Positions 17,836 to 26,308 of a stretch of 64,000 nt of DNA are shown piece by piece. The stretch spans positions 1 through 64,000 of the forward strand of contig NZ_BAGG01000260.1 in assembly GCF_000308695.1 (NCBI RefSeq), given 5' to 3'. The notes under the pieces are model-generated. The model had not been told where the DNA came from and made no database searches. It worked only from the letters and a program-made list of their open reading frames with translations. The translations under genes and the position numbers were made by a program. The stretch's first letter is position 1; every line of letters starts with the position of its first letter. Origin of the DNA: Nocardia takedensis NBRC 100417. GTDB taxonomy: Bacteria; Actinomycetota; Actinomycetes; Mycobacteriales; Mycobacteriaceae.

Positions 17836-18465
17836 TCAGCTCGGGTCCGATTCCAGGGTCCCGGTGCGGGGCTCGTTCTCCCGCGCGCGCTCGAACTTCC
17901 ACAGTTGCGCGCGGTAGGCCGGGTCGGTGGGGGCGGCGGCCGGGCGCACCTCGGGCGGGGTGGTGTCGCCGAGATAGGTGACCACGTCCAGCGGTGTGCC
18001 GTCGAGGTCGGGCCATTGGATCAGGAAGACGTCCGCGCCGAATCCGTCGACGGCGACCACCTGCCATTCCGACATCCGGTCGGTCCAGTCGACCCGGCCC
18101 GCGCCGTTGTCGAGGTAGCCGTCGCTGCGCTGGTTGAACAGGTTGTAGAGGCGGCGCACGGGACGGACCCGGACGGTCTGGGCGGGGTCGTCGGCGTCGG
18201 TCTCCAAGGTCGCGGTCCGCGCGGCGGGCTCGACGGTGAGGACCCGGTCGAGGTCGTCGAGGGGTCGGATGGTGAACAAGCCCGGGCCCGGACCCGCGGG
18301 GGCCTGGGCGTGGGTGGGCGTGGCCACGCAGACACCGATCAGCAGGGCCGCGGCCACCATCGAGACCAACGGCCCGCGCCGCGCGCGCGACCGGAGGGGC
18401 GGTGAGGCGCGCCGGTCGGGAATCGCGGGCGTCGACGGCTGTACTCGCGGGGCACCAGCTCGCAC
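17836..18465 (-). CDS. Secreted protein of unknown function
   Basis: A 209-residue protein with an arginine-rich N terminus and a hydrophobic signal segment (SMVAAALLIGVCVA) ending near THAQA, so it is exported. The mature part is beta-rich with repeated W/F and hydrophobic spacing (GLFTIRPLDDLDRVL, YNLFNQRSDGYLD, AQLWKFERA), which recalls ricin-type beta-trefoil proteins, though no convincing QxW set is present. GTG 18465 follows AAAGGTCAGG; a later ATG at the signal core is an alternative. No functional neighbours. Confidence 0.6.
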   Translation of the reverse strand: MRAGAPRVQPSTPAIPDRRASPPLRSRARRGPLVSMVAAALLIGVCVATPTHAQAPAGPGPGLFTIRPLDDLDRVLTVEPAARTATLETDADDPAQTVRVRPVRRLYNLFNQRSDGYLDNGAGRVDWTDRMSEWQVVAVDGFGADVFLIQWPDLDGTPLDVVTYLGDTTPPEVRPAAAPTDPAYRAQLWKFERARENEPRTGTLESDPS

Positions 18466-18817
18466 GACCTGACCTTTCTCGAGTCGATGGGTGACATCGA
18501 GTCTTCGGCGGCGACGGCTGCGCGGATGGGTGCGAACTCACAATGCGCCCCGAACGGGCGACGCGACACGGCCGGACCCCGCCGACGCGCCGAGAAACTT
18601 CGACTACCAGCGGTTTTGCCATCCGGTTCGGTCGCCGGTCGGTTACTGTTCCGCCGCCGCCCGAATTTCCGAACAGCTAGCGCTTCACTCCCGGTCCCTC
18701 GGCGTGGAATACCCACGGGCACAGCGAAATCACGACCCGTGTGCGGACACGCGCTGTGAGAGACCCGATACACCTGCTTCGGTGACGGATTCGCGTTTCG
18801 GGGCAATGCTGGTCGAC
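18466..18817. other. Divergent intergenic region
   Basis: 352 bases between the secreted-protein gene and the OGG-fold gene. It must hold both promoters. I see no conserved palindrome or additional gene. Confidence 0.4.
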
Positions 18818-19501
18818 ATGTCCGCCACCGATCTGTCGACCCTCGAAGTCCCCGACGACGCCGCACGATGCTGGTCCACGCTGCGTCCCGAGTGCTACAT
18901 CTTCGACCATCGGGTCACGGTGAACGTCGCGTGGTGGCGGCAGACCTTCGCCGCGCGGGGACTGCCGAATCCGCTGGTGGGCGAGTCCATCAGCCGCGGC
19001 GACCTGTTCGCGCTCGGCGCGCGGGCCGTCGAGGACCCCGACGCCGCTTTGACCTTGCTGTGGAACGCGGTGGCCTGGGGCAGCGGCCCTTCGGTGCGCA
19101 ATGTGCGGACCCGCTTGGCCGCGGTGTGCGCCGATCCCCCGCATGCCGCCCGGGTCCTGTGCGACGCCGCGCGCCGGAGTCGCACCGACCCGGCCGGCGC
19201 CTACGGCCTGTTGCGTCCGGAGGATCGGCGCAACGCGATCAGGTCGCTGGGGCCGGCGTTCTTCACCAAATTCCTGTACTTCGCGGGCGCGGGGACGCCC
19301 GAGCATCCCTGCTGCATCCTCGACGCGCGCGTGGCCGCGACGTTGCGCGGGATGGGCTGGCGGTCGCTGCCGCGCACGAGTCCCTGGTCGGCAAGCGCTT
19401 ACCAGCGCTACAACGACCTGCTGGGCCGCTGGCGTCTGGCGGCCGGGATCGAGCGCGCGGATGTCATCGAGCGCTGGCTGTTCGAGCGGGGCGGCGGCTG
19501 A
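18818..19501 (+). CDS. 8-oxoguanine DNA glycosylase OGG-fold protein
   Basis: A 227-residue soluble helical protein. The central and C-terminal part (LGPAFFTKFLYFAGAG, CCILDARVAATLR, W..SAYQRYNDLLGRW) matches the actinobacterial OGG-fold group, which keeps part of the HhH glycosylase scaffold. The classic HhH-GPD hairpin with the catalytic Lys and distant Asp is not evident, so repair activity is doubtful. Such proteins are widespread in Streptomyces and Nocardia, with unproven roles. An alternative ATG lies at 18806; neither has a strong ribosome site. Confidence 0.6.
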   Translation: MSATDLSTLEVPDDAARCWSTLRPECYIFDHRVTVNVAWWRQTFAARGLPNPLVGESISRGDLFALGARAVEDPDAALTLLWNAVAWGSGPSVRNVRTRLAAVCADPPHAARVLCDAARRSRTDPAGAYGLLRPEDRRNAIRSLGPAFFTKFLYFAGAGTPEHPCCILDARVAATLRGMGWRSLPRTSPWSASAYQRYNDLLGRWRLAAGIERADVIERWLFERGGG

Positions 19502-20553
19502 TCGTACTGGAGAGTCCCGACTCGAGGACCGGGTCCAAGCGTGCCGGACAGCCGAATCCGGTTCTCGCACATCGGCCCGGCGAGCGCCCCCGCTCATTTG
19601 GCGATCGATCCTCGGGTCGGCCGACGATCCCGGCGTTCGCCCGAATCCGTGCCGTCGAACGGAATTCGATGGGCGCACGAATCGGAATCCATGAATTCCG
19701 TTGACCGCACAGCACGATTCGACCGAAGATCGTTTATCGTGTCCGCACGGAAGTCCCTCGACGGAACTTGGCCGGGCGCGCGCCATTCACCTTTCCGCCG
19801 TTTCGATCGAGCGAATAGATGCGCGCCGGAGAAAATCGCCACGCAGACTTCCCGAAGACATGCCGTGCCGAATGCTGCGCTTCGTGGACAACCGTGGCAA
19901 ACTTGTCGCGATCTCCAGTGACGCCAGTGAAGAACCGGGCGATCCGCGTACCGCCGCTCGCCCACCACGACGTACACATCCGATCCTCCCGTCGCAGATC
20001 GTGAGGTTTGCCTTGCCCAACCGGCGACGCCCGCCGTGTCGCTCCCGCACCACGGCACCGTAGGTCGCCCGACTCCACGACATCGCGCCACACGCCAGGT
20101 CCGTCCCGCGGCACACCGAGAGCTATTTTCTGGCTACTCACAGGTAGCTAGGTGTGTCTCCGCTGGTCCACGGCTTTTCGACGGAATACGGACACCACGA
20201 CACGCCGGTCTCCACGCCCTCGGAAACACCCGCGACCACTCCCGCGCCCGCACAACGACATTCGTGAGGAAATCCGACTCCACCCGATCCCGATTCGGTA
20301 ACGGCGGACGCTGAGCCGCCCGTAATCGCCTGCCCGGAACGGCGCGTGTGAAATTCCGCGACCATCCGGCTGATTTGTGCGCTCATTTGGAGGTACGTTT
20401 CTCACGGCCCCCCTGGTCGCACTCCTGCGATCAGTCCGACCAAGCCCGATGGACGGCGGTGCAGGCCCGGTCTTCACCTCCGCCGAGGCGGCCACCACGT
20501 TCGGCGCCCAGCGCACCGAGTGCTGGGTGGATGTAACGGTTGGAAGGAAGGTC
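19502..20553. other. 1-kb region without a supported gene
   Basis: Open frames on both strands are short, overlap one another and show no family likeness, signal sequence or consistent codon usage. Base composition is a little lower in GC than the flanking genes. The right end supplies the promoter and GGAAGGAAGG ribosome site of the glycosyltransferase operon. An undiscovered RNA or decayed sequence is possible, but nothing in it can be named. Confidence 0.5.
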
Positions 20554-21744
20554 ATGAGCGCAGGTTTGTCCACGTCGCTTCCCACCCATATCGCTTCCTC
20601 GGATCTGCTGTCCACCGACCACGTCGGTGAACGTTTCCGCATCGCGATGGTCGTGCCGCCGTACTTCGACGTCCCGCCCAAGGCCTACGGCGGCGTCGAA
20701 GCCGTCGTCGCCGACCTGGTCGACGCGCTGGTGGCCCGCGGCCACGACGTCACCCTCATCGGTGCGGGCGAACCCGGCACCACCGCCAAGTTCGTGCCCG
20801 TCTGGGACCGCGCGCTGCCCGAACGCCTGGGCGAGCCGTTCCCGGAAGTGGTGCACGCGTTGAAGGTCCGCCGCGCGATCGAACGGATCGCCGCGACCTC
20901 CGGGATCGACATCGTCCACGACCACACCTTCGCCGGGCCGCTCAACGCCCCCGCCTACGCCGCGCTCGGCCTGCCGACGGTGCTCACCGTGCACGGACCG
21001 GTCCAGGACGACTGCTACACCTACTATCGCGAACTGGGCGAGGAGATCTCGCTGGTCGCCATCAGCGACCGCCAGCGCGAACTGGCCCCCGACCTGAACT
21101 GGCACGGGCGCGTGCACAACTCGCTGCGCGTCGAGAGCTTCCCGTTCCAGGCCGACAAGGGCGACTACGCGCTGTTCCTCGGACGTTTCAACGAGGACAA
21201 GGCGCCGCATCTGGCCCTGGAAGCCGCCCACGCCGCTAGAATTCCTCTGGTATTGGCGGGCAAGTGCAGCGAAGCGCCGGAGAAGGTCTACTTCGAGGAG
21301 AAGGTGCGTCCGCTGCTCACCTCGGACGACTACGTGTTCGGGCTCGCCGATGCCACGGCCAAGCGCAAACTGCTGGCCAACGCCCGGTGCTTGTTGTTCC
21401 CGATCCGCTGGGAGGAACCGTTCGGCATGGTGATGATCGAATCGATGGTCTGCGGCACACCGGTGGTCGCCCTGCGCGGCGGCGCGGTGTCGGAAGTGGT
21501 CGTGGACGGCGTCACCGGACGCATCTGCGAGGACCCCGGCGAACTGCCCGCCGCGATCGAAGAGGTCCGCGCGATGGACCCGGCCGCCTGCCGGGCCCAC
21601 GTGGAGGCCAACTTCGGCGCCAACAGCATGGGCCGCGGCTACGAGCAGGTGTATTCGCGGTTGCTGCGCGCGCGTCGACGCACGTTGGTCGCGCGCACCG
21701 ACAAGACCGTGCCGATCCGGACCGTGGCCAGTGAGCCCGTATGA
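20554..21744 (+). CDS. Glycosyltransferase family 4 protein
   Basis: A 396-residue GT-B fold enzyme. The N-terminal acceptor domain begins RIAMVVPPYFDVPPKAYGG with the glycine loop, and the C-terminal donor domain carries EEPFGMVMIESMVCGTPVVA, the E-x7-E retaining motif of GT4. It would transfer a sugar from a nucleotide donor. The last four bases (ATGA) overlap the start of a glycogen-debranching-type gene, so the two form an operon likely concerned with storage or stress polysaccharide. ATG 20554 follows GGAAGGAAGG. Confidence 0.85.
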   Translation: MSAGLSTSLPTHIASSDLLSTDHVGERFRIAMVVPPYFDVPPKAYGGVEAVVADLVDALVARGHDVTLIGAGEPGTTAKFVPVWDRALPERLGEPFPEVVHALKVRRAIERIAATSGIDIVHDHTFAGPLNAPAYAALGLPTVLTVHGPVQDDCYTYYRELGEEISLVAISDRQRELAPDLNWHGRVHNSLRVESFPFQADKGDYALFLGRFNEDKAPHLALEAAHAARIPLVLAGKCSEAPEKVYFEEKVRPLLTSDDYVFGLADATAKRKLLANARCLLFPIRWEEPFGMVMIESMVCGTPVVALRGGAVSEVVVDGVTGRICEDPGELPAAIEEVRAMDPAACRAHVEANFGANSMGRGYEQVYSRLLRARRRTLVARTDKTVPIRTVASEPV

Positions 21745-23888
21745 GTTCCGATTCCGGGACCACACCCGCCTCCGCCGCGCCGAGCCCGGCTCCCCTGAAC
21801 TCGGGTGAGCCGACCGCGCTCGGCGGCTGCGGGGGGTCGGTCACCCTCGTCGACGGCGGCACGTTCTGTCTGTCCAACCGGCTCGGCGATGTCGAGCCGG
21901 GCCGGCCGCACGGCCTGTTCTTCCGCGACGCGCGGGTGCTGTCACGGTGGGAACTGCTCGTCGACGGCAAACCGGCCGAATCGCTGTCGGTGCTGAGTCC
22001 GGAAGCGTTCACGGCGCGCTTCGTGCTGCGGCGGCCGCCGCAGTCCGGGCACGCCGACAGCACCCTGCTGGTGTTGCGCGAACGGCTCATCGCCGACGGC
22101 ATGCACGAACGGCTGACCTTGGAGAACATGGGCCGCGAACCCACGGCGGTCAGCCTGGAGCTGCACGTCGAGGCCGATTTCGTGGACCTGTTCGCGGTGA
22201 AGGAGGGACGCGCGGGCCACGTGCGGGCCGACATCACCGTCGCCGAGACCGAACTGCTGCTGCACGACCGGGTCGACCGCATGCGCGGCATCTCGATCTC
22301 GGCGACCATGGAGCCCTCGGTGCTGCCCGGATCGCTGTCGTGGCGGGTGGTGGTGCCGCCCGGCGGGCGCTGGCACACCGACATCGTCGCCCATCCCACC
22401 GTCGGCAACCAGCACGCCCAGGCGCAGGCCGAGAGCCAGCGCCGCAGCGCCCCGTGCCGCAAGATCGCGGCCTGGCGCGACACGGCCACCAAGATCAGCG
22501 CCTCCGACGCCACCCTCACCCAGGTGCTGCGCCGATCGGAAAGCGATCTGGGCGCGTTGCAGATCCACGACGAGAGCGGGGAGGGCCGCCCGTTCGTCGC
22601 CGCGGGCGCGCCCTGGTTCATGACCTTGTTCGGTCGCGACAGCCTGCTCACCGCCTGGATGACGTTGCCGCTCGAGGTCGACCTGGCCCTGGGCACCCTG
22701 CAGCAGTTGGCCGATCTGCAAGGCGAGGACACCAACCCGCTCACCGAGGAGCAGCCCGGGCGCATCATGCACGAGATGCGCCGCGGCCCGGCCAGCGGTC
22801 AGGTGCTCGGCGGTGACACCTATTACGGCACCGTCGACGCCACACCGCTGTTCGTCATGCTGCTGGCCGAAGCACACCGCTGGGGCGCCGATTCCGAGGC
22901 GATCGCCGATCTGCTGCCCGCCGCCGACGCCGCGATGTACTGGATCACCGAATGCGGCGACCGCGACGGCGACGGGTTCGTCGAATACCAGCGCGCCACC
23001 GACCGCGGCCTGGTCAACCAGGGGTGGAAGGACAGCTTCGACGGCATCAACTTCGCGGCCGGACATCTCGCCGAGGCGCCGATCGCGCTGTGCGAGGTGC
23101 AGGGTTACGCCTACGCGGCGTTCCTGGCCCGCGCCCGCCTCGCGGAATCCTTCGACGACCCGAAGACGGCGGCGCTGATGCGTGAGCGCGCCGCCGAGCT
23201 GAAGGTCAAGTTCGCCGAACAGTTCTGGCTGCCCGAACAGGGCTGGTTCGCGGTGGCCCTGGACGGTCGCAAACGGCCCGTGGACGCGTTGACCAGCAAC
23301 GTCGCCCACTGCCTGTGGACGGGCATCGTCAGCGACGAGCACGCGGGCGAGCTGATCCAGCGCCTGGGCACCACCGCGATGGACACCGGGTTCGGCATGC
23401 GCACACTGTCCTCGGCGATGGGCGCCTACAACCCGATGAGCTACCACTGCGGGTCGGTGTGGCCGCACGACACCGCCATCGGCGTCGCCGGCCTGCTGCG
23501 CTACCGCCACATCCCCGGCGCGGTCGACCTGGCCACCCGGTTGGCGGGCGGACTACTCGACGCGGCGTCGGCATTCGGCGGACGGCTGCCGGAGCTGTTC
23601 TGCGGCTTCTCCCGCGACCAGTTCTCGGTGCCCGTGCCCTATCCGACCTCGTGTTCCCCGCAGGCGTGGGCCAGCGCCGCGCCGCTGCTGCTGGTCCGCT
23701 CGTTCCTGGGCCTTGACCCCGACGTGCCCGGCCGCACACTGACCGTGCGACCGGTGATCCCCCGCGGCTGGGGCCGCATCCGGCTCGGCGATCTGCGCCT
23801 GGGCGAGGTCACCATCGATCTGGAGGCCGAGGCCGGGCAGGTCACCACCGCGCGCGTCCCCGACGAATGGAATCTGGTCACCCGCTGA
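21741..23888 (+). CDS. Glycogen debranching (amylo-alpha-1,6-glucosidase) family protein
   Basis: A 715-residue protein. The N-terminal beta-rich GDE_N domain (about residues 25-230; GGSVTLVDGGTFCLSNR) precedes an (alpha/alpha)6 barrel of GH15/GH63 type (about residues 290-690). That barrel includes APWFMTLFGRDSLLTAWM, NQGWKDSFDGINF and YHCGSVWPHDTAI, with the acidic catalytic candidates in WKDS and the Trp-Pro-His-Asp loop. It probably hydrolyses alpha-linked glucosides. It overlaps the GT4 gene by four bases. A small Cys/His-containing ORF follows 32 bases later. Confidence 0.85.
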   Translation: MSSDSGTTPASAAPSPAPLNSGEPTALGGCGGSVTLVDGGTFCLSNRLGDVEPGRPHGLFFRDARVLSRWELLVDGKPAESLSVLSPEAFTARFVLRRPPQSGHADSTLLVLRERLIADGMHERLTLENMGREPTAVSLELHVEADFVDLFAVKEGRAGHVRADITVAETELLLHDRVDRMRGISISATMEPSVLPGSLSWRVVVPPGGRWHTDIVAHPTVGNQHAQAQAESQRRSAPCRKIAAWRDTATKISASDATLTQVLRRSESDLGALQIHDESGEGRPFVAAGAPWFMTLFGRDSLLTAWMTLPLEVDLALGTLQQLADLQGEDTNPLTEEQPGRIMHEMRRGPASGQVLGGDTYYGTVDATPLFVMLLAEAHRWGADSEAIADLLPAADAAMYWITECGDRDGDGFVEYQRATDRGLVNQGWKDSFDGINFAAGHLAEAPIALCEVQGYAYAAFLARARLAESFDDPKTAALMRERAAELKVKFAEQFWLPEQGWFAVALDGRKRPVDALTSNVAHCLWTGIVSDEHAGELIQRLGTTAMDTGFGMRTLSSAMGAYNPMSYHCGSVWPHDTAIGVAGLLRYRHIPGAVDLATRLAGGLLDAASAFGGRLPELFCGFSRDQFSVPVPYPTSCSPQAWASAAPLLLVRSFLGLDPDVPGRTLTVRPVIPRGWGRIRLGDLRLGEVTIDLEAEAGQVTTARVPDEWNLVTR

Positions 23889-23920
23889 ATTCGCGACACC
23901 GACTCTCGAGGAGTGCACCG

Positions 23921-24109
23921 ATGCAGACCTCACGGGACACCAGCGATCTGTGGAGCGCGCGCCACCGCGACTGCCACGCCGACCCTCTCGATCTCGATCC
24001 GGACCTGGCCCGCTTCCTGTGCGCCACGCACGCGGGCCACGGACCGGAATGCCGCCAATACCTCGCCGCGGCCGCGTTCTGCTACGGCCACGCGAGCGTC
24101 GTCACCTGA
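23921..24109 (+). CDS. Small Cys/His-containing protein
   Basis: A 62-residue ORF with a good GAGGAG ribosome site nine bases before ATG 23921, placed 32 bases after the debranching gene on the same strand. The sequence has four cysteines and five histidines (RHRDCHADP, FLCATHAGHGPEC, FCYGHAS), which could bind a metal ion. No family is recognised. Position and ribosome site argue for a real third gene of the operon; the GC-rich context means a chance frame is not excluded. Confidence 0.5.
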   Translation: MQTSRDTSDLWSARHRDCHADPLDLDPDLARFLCATHAGHGPECRQYLAAAAFCYGHASVVT

Positions 24110-24113
24110 GAGC

Positions 24114-24638
24114 TCAGTTCATCGTCCACACCGCGAAGGTGAGCGCCGCGGCGAACAGCGTCCAGGCCAGGTACGGGATCAGCAGCGCCGCGGCCACCCG
24201 GTTGTGGCGCAGGAACAGCGTGAAGGTCACCGCGATCGCGGCGATCAACGCCAGGATCTCGGCGAAGGCCGCCCCGCGCAGTTCCGCGCCGAAGAACAGC
24301 GGCGTCCACGCGGCGTTGAGCACCAGGGCCACCACGTGCCAGGCGATCGGCGTCCGCACCGCGCGCCACGGTTCACCGCGCCACACCAGCCACGCCGACA
24401 CCGCGATCAGCAGGTACAGCACCGTCCACACCGGACCGAACAGCCACCCCGGCGGCGCCCAGGCGGGGGTGTCGAGGCGGTCGTACTGCTCACCGGAGGA
24501 CATCGCGGCGAGATTGCCGATCGTCGCGACCACCAGCACGGCCAGCAGCGACACCACCAGACCACCCGCCTGCGCCCATGGCGAATACGGCGAGCCGTGC
24601 GCCCACCCGGAATTGCTTCGCGCGGTTCCGGTCGTCAT
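24114..24638 (-). CDS. TspO/MBR family protein
   Basis: A 174-residue integral membrane protein with five hydrophobic helices and the tryptophan-rich TspO features (PAWAPPGWLFGPVWTVLYLL, NAAWTPLFFG). TspO proteins bind porphyrins and lipophilic ligands and are linked to stress responses. ATG 24638 is chosen since GAGAGG is nine bases before it; another ATG lies at 24647. It converges with the small ORF, whose stop is five bases away. It is divergent from gnd across about 190 bases. Confidence 0.85.
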   Translation of the reverse strand: MTTGTARSNSGWAHGSPYSPWAQAGGLVVSLLAVLVVATIGNLAAMSSGEQYDRLDTPAWAPPGWLFGPVWTVLYLLIAVSAWLVWRGEPWRAVRTPIAWHVVALVLNAAWTPLFFGAELRGAAFAEILALIAAIAVTFTLFLRHNRVAAALLIPYLAWTLFAAALTFAVWTMN

Positions 24639-24826
24639 CCGAATCATCCTCTCGGGGTCGGTGTGCGTTCGCCGGCGAGGTACCCGAGAACTCGATGCGC
24701 AAACGATGCGCCCGACACCCGGTTCTCCCGGTGTCCGCTCACCGCCGCGCGCACGGTAGAAAGTAAGGGTCGAGATGCCCATACGGGCGCTCCGGCCACC
24801 ACTCGTCGACGAAAGAAAGCTGATTG

Positions 24827-26272
24827 ATGGCGAACTCCGCAGCGCGCGCACAGATCGGGGTCACCGGCCTCGCGGTCATGGGCAGCAACATCGCCCGCAA
24901 CTTCGCCAAACACGGATACACCGTCGCCCTGCACAACCGCAGCATCGCCAAGACCGACGCGCTGCTGGCCGAGCACGGCGGCGACGGCGATTTCGTCCGG
25001 ACCGAGACCATCGAGGAATTCGTCGCCGCGCTCGAGAAGCCGCGCCGCGTCCTGATCATGGTCAAAGCCGGTGACGCGACCGACGCCGTCATCGAGGAAC
25101 TGGCCGCGGTCATGGAAACCGGCGACATCATCATCGACGGCGGCAACGCCCTCTACACCGACACCATCCGCCGCGAAGCCGCCATGGCCGAACGCGGCCT
25201 CAACTTCGTCGGCGCGGGCATCTCCGGCGGTGAGGAAGGCGCGCTCAACGGCCCCTCGATCATGCCCGGCGGCCCGGCCGAATCCTACGAATCCCTGGGC
25301 CCGCTGCTGGAATCCATCGCCGCCCAGGTCGACGGCACCCCCTGCTGCACCCACATCGGCCCCGACGGGTCCGGCCACTTCGTCAAGATGGTGCACAACG
25401 GCATCGAATACGCCGACATGCAGCTCATCGGCGAGGCCTACCACCTGTTCCGCGACGCCCTCGGCTTCGACGCCAAACAGATCGCCGACGTATTCACCCA
25501 GTGGAACACCGGCGACCTGGAGAGCTACCTGGTCGAGATCACCGCCCAGGTCCTGGCCCAGGTCGACGCCAAGACCGGCAAGCCCCTGGTCGACGTCATC
25601 GTCGACGCCGCCGAACAGAAGGGCACCGGCCGCTGGACCGTCAAGGCCGCCCTGGACCTCGGCATCCCCGTCACCGGCATCGCCGAAGCCGTCTTCGCCC
25701 GCGCCCTGTCCGGTTCGCGCGCCCAGCGCGAAGCCGCCCGCGGCCTGGCCTCGGGCACGCTGGCCGACAAGCCCACCGACGTAGCCCAGTTCACCGAGGA
25801 CATCCGCCAGGCCCTCTACGCCTCCAAGGTGGTCGCCTACGCCCAGGGCTTCGACCAGATCGCCGCGGGCAGCGCCGAATACGACTGGAACCTGCACCCC
25901 GGCGACCTGGCCACCATCTGGCGCGGCGGCTGCATCATCCGGGCCCGCTTCCTCAACCGCATCAAGGACGCCTACGCGGAGAACCCGCAACTGCCGAGTC
26001 TGATCCTGGCCCCCTACTTCCGCCAGGCCATCGAGACCGCCATCGACTCCTGGCGGCGCGTGGTCGCCACCGCCACCCTGCTCGGCATCCCGGTGCCCGC
26101 CTTCGCCTCGTCGCTGTCCTACTACGACGCGCTGCGCGCCGAACGCCTGCCCGCCGCGCTCACCCAGGGCCAGCGCGATTTCTTCGGCGCGCACACCTAC
26201 GAGCGCGTCGACGCCGAGGGCAAGTTCCACACGCTGTGGAGCGGCGACCGCAGCGAGGTCGAAGCCGGCTGA
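24827..26272 (+). CDS. gnd: 6-phosphogluconate dehydrogenase (NADP, decarboxylating)
   Basis: A 481-residue cytosolic enzyme of the oxidative pentose phosphate pathway. It converts 6-phosphogluconate to ribulose 5-phosphate, CO2 and NADPH. The Rossmann motif is GLAVMGSNIARNFAKHG. The signature GISGGEEGALNGPSIMPGG and the catalytic GHFVKMVHNGIEYADMQ (Lys and Asn) are intact, and the C-terminal all-helical domain is complete. The length matches the long dimeric type. ATG 24827 is preferred to an adjacent TTG. A strong hairpin at 26278-26306 ends the transcript. Confidence 0.95.
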   Translation: MANSAARAQIGVTGLAVMGSNIARNFAKHGYTVALHNRSIAKTDALLAEHGGDGDFVRTETIEEFVAALEKPRRVLIMVKAGDATDAVIEELAAVMETGDIIIDGGNALYTDTIRREAAMAERGLNFVGAGISGGEEGALNGPSIMPGGPAESYESLGPLLESIAAQVDGTPCCTHIGPDGSGHFVKMVHNGIEYADMQLIGEAYHLFRDALGFDAKQIADVFTQWNTGDLESYLVEITAQVLAQVDAKTGKPLVDVIVDAAEQKGTGRWTVKAALDLGIPVTGIAEAVFARALSGSRAQREAARGLASGTLADKPTDVAQFTEDIRQALYASKVVAYAQGFDQIAAGSAEYDWNLHPGDLATIWRGGCIIRARFLNRIKDAYAENPQLPSLILAPYFRQAIETAIDSWRRVVATATLLGIPVPAFASSLSYYDALRAERLPAALTQGQRDFFGAHTYERVDAEGKFHTLWSGDRSEVEAG

Positions 26273-26277
26273 CCCAC

Positions 26278-26306
26278 CGCCGGGCCCGGTCCCGCCGGGC
26301 CCGGCG
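26278..26306. terminator. Bidirectional hairpin between gnd and cutinase genes
   Basis: Ten-base arms CGCCGGGCCC (26278-26287) and GGGCCCGGCG (26297-26306) pair perfectly around nine bases, six bases after the gnd stop and two before the end of the convergent cutinase gene. Confidence 0.7.
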
Positions 26307-26308
26307 TC

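Noticed and set aside
19502..20553. Several 80-165-codon ORFs on both strands
   Set aside because: They overlap one another, show no family, signal peptide or ribosome site, and none keeps typical codon usage.
24644..26230. 528-codon frame antisense to gnd, and similar long antisense frames over the debranching, permease and GH3 genes
   Set aside because: Composition artefacts of GC-rich coding DNA; gnd and the others have full family motifs on the opposite strand.
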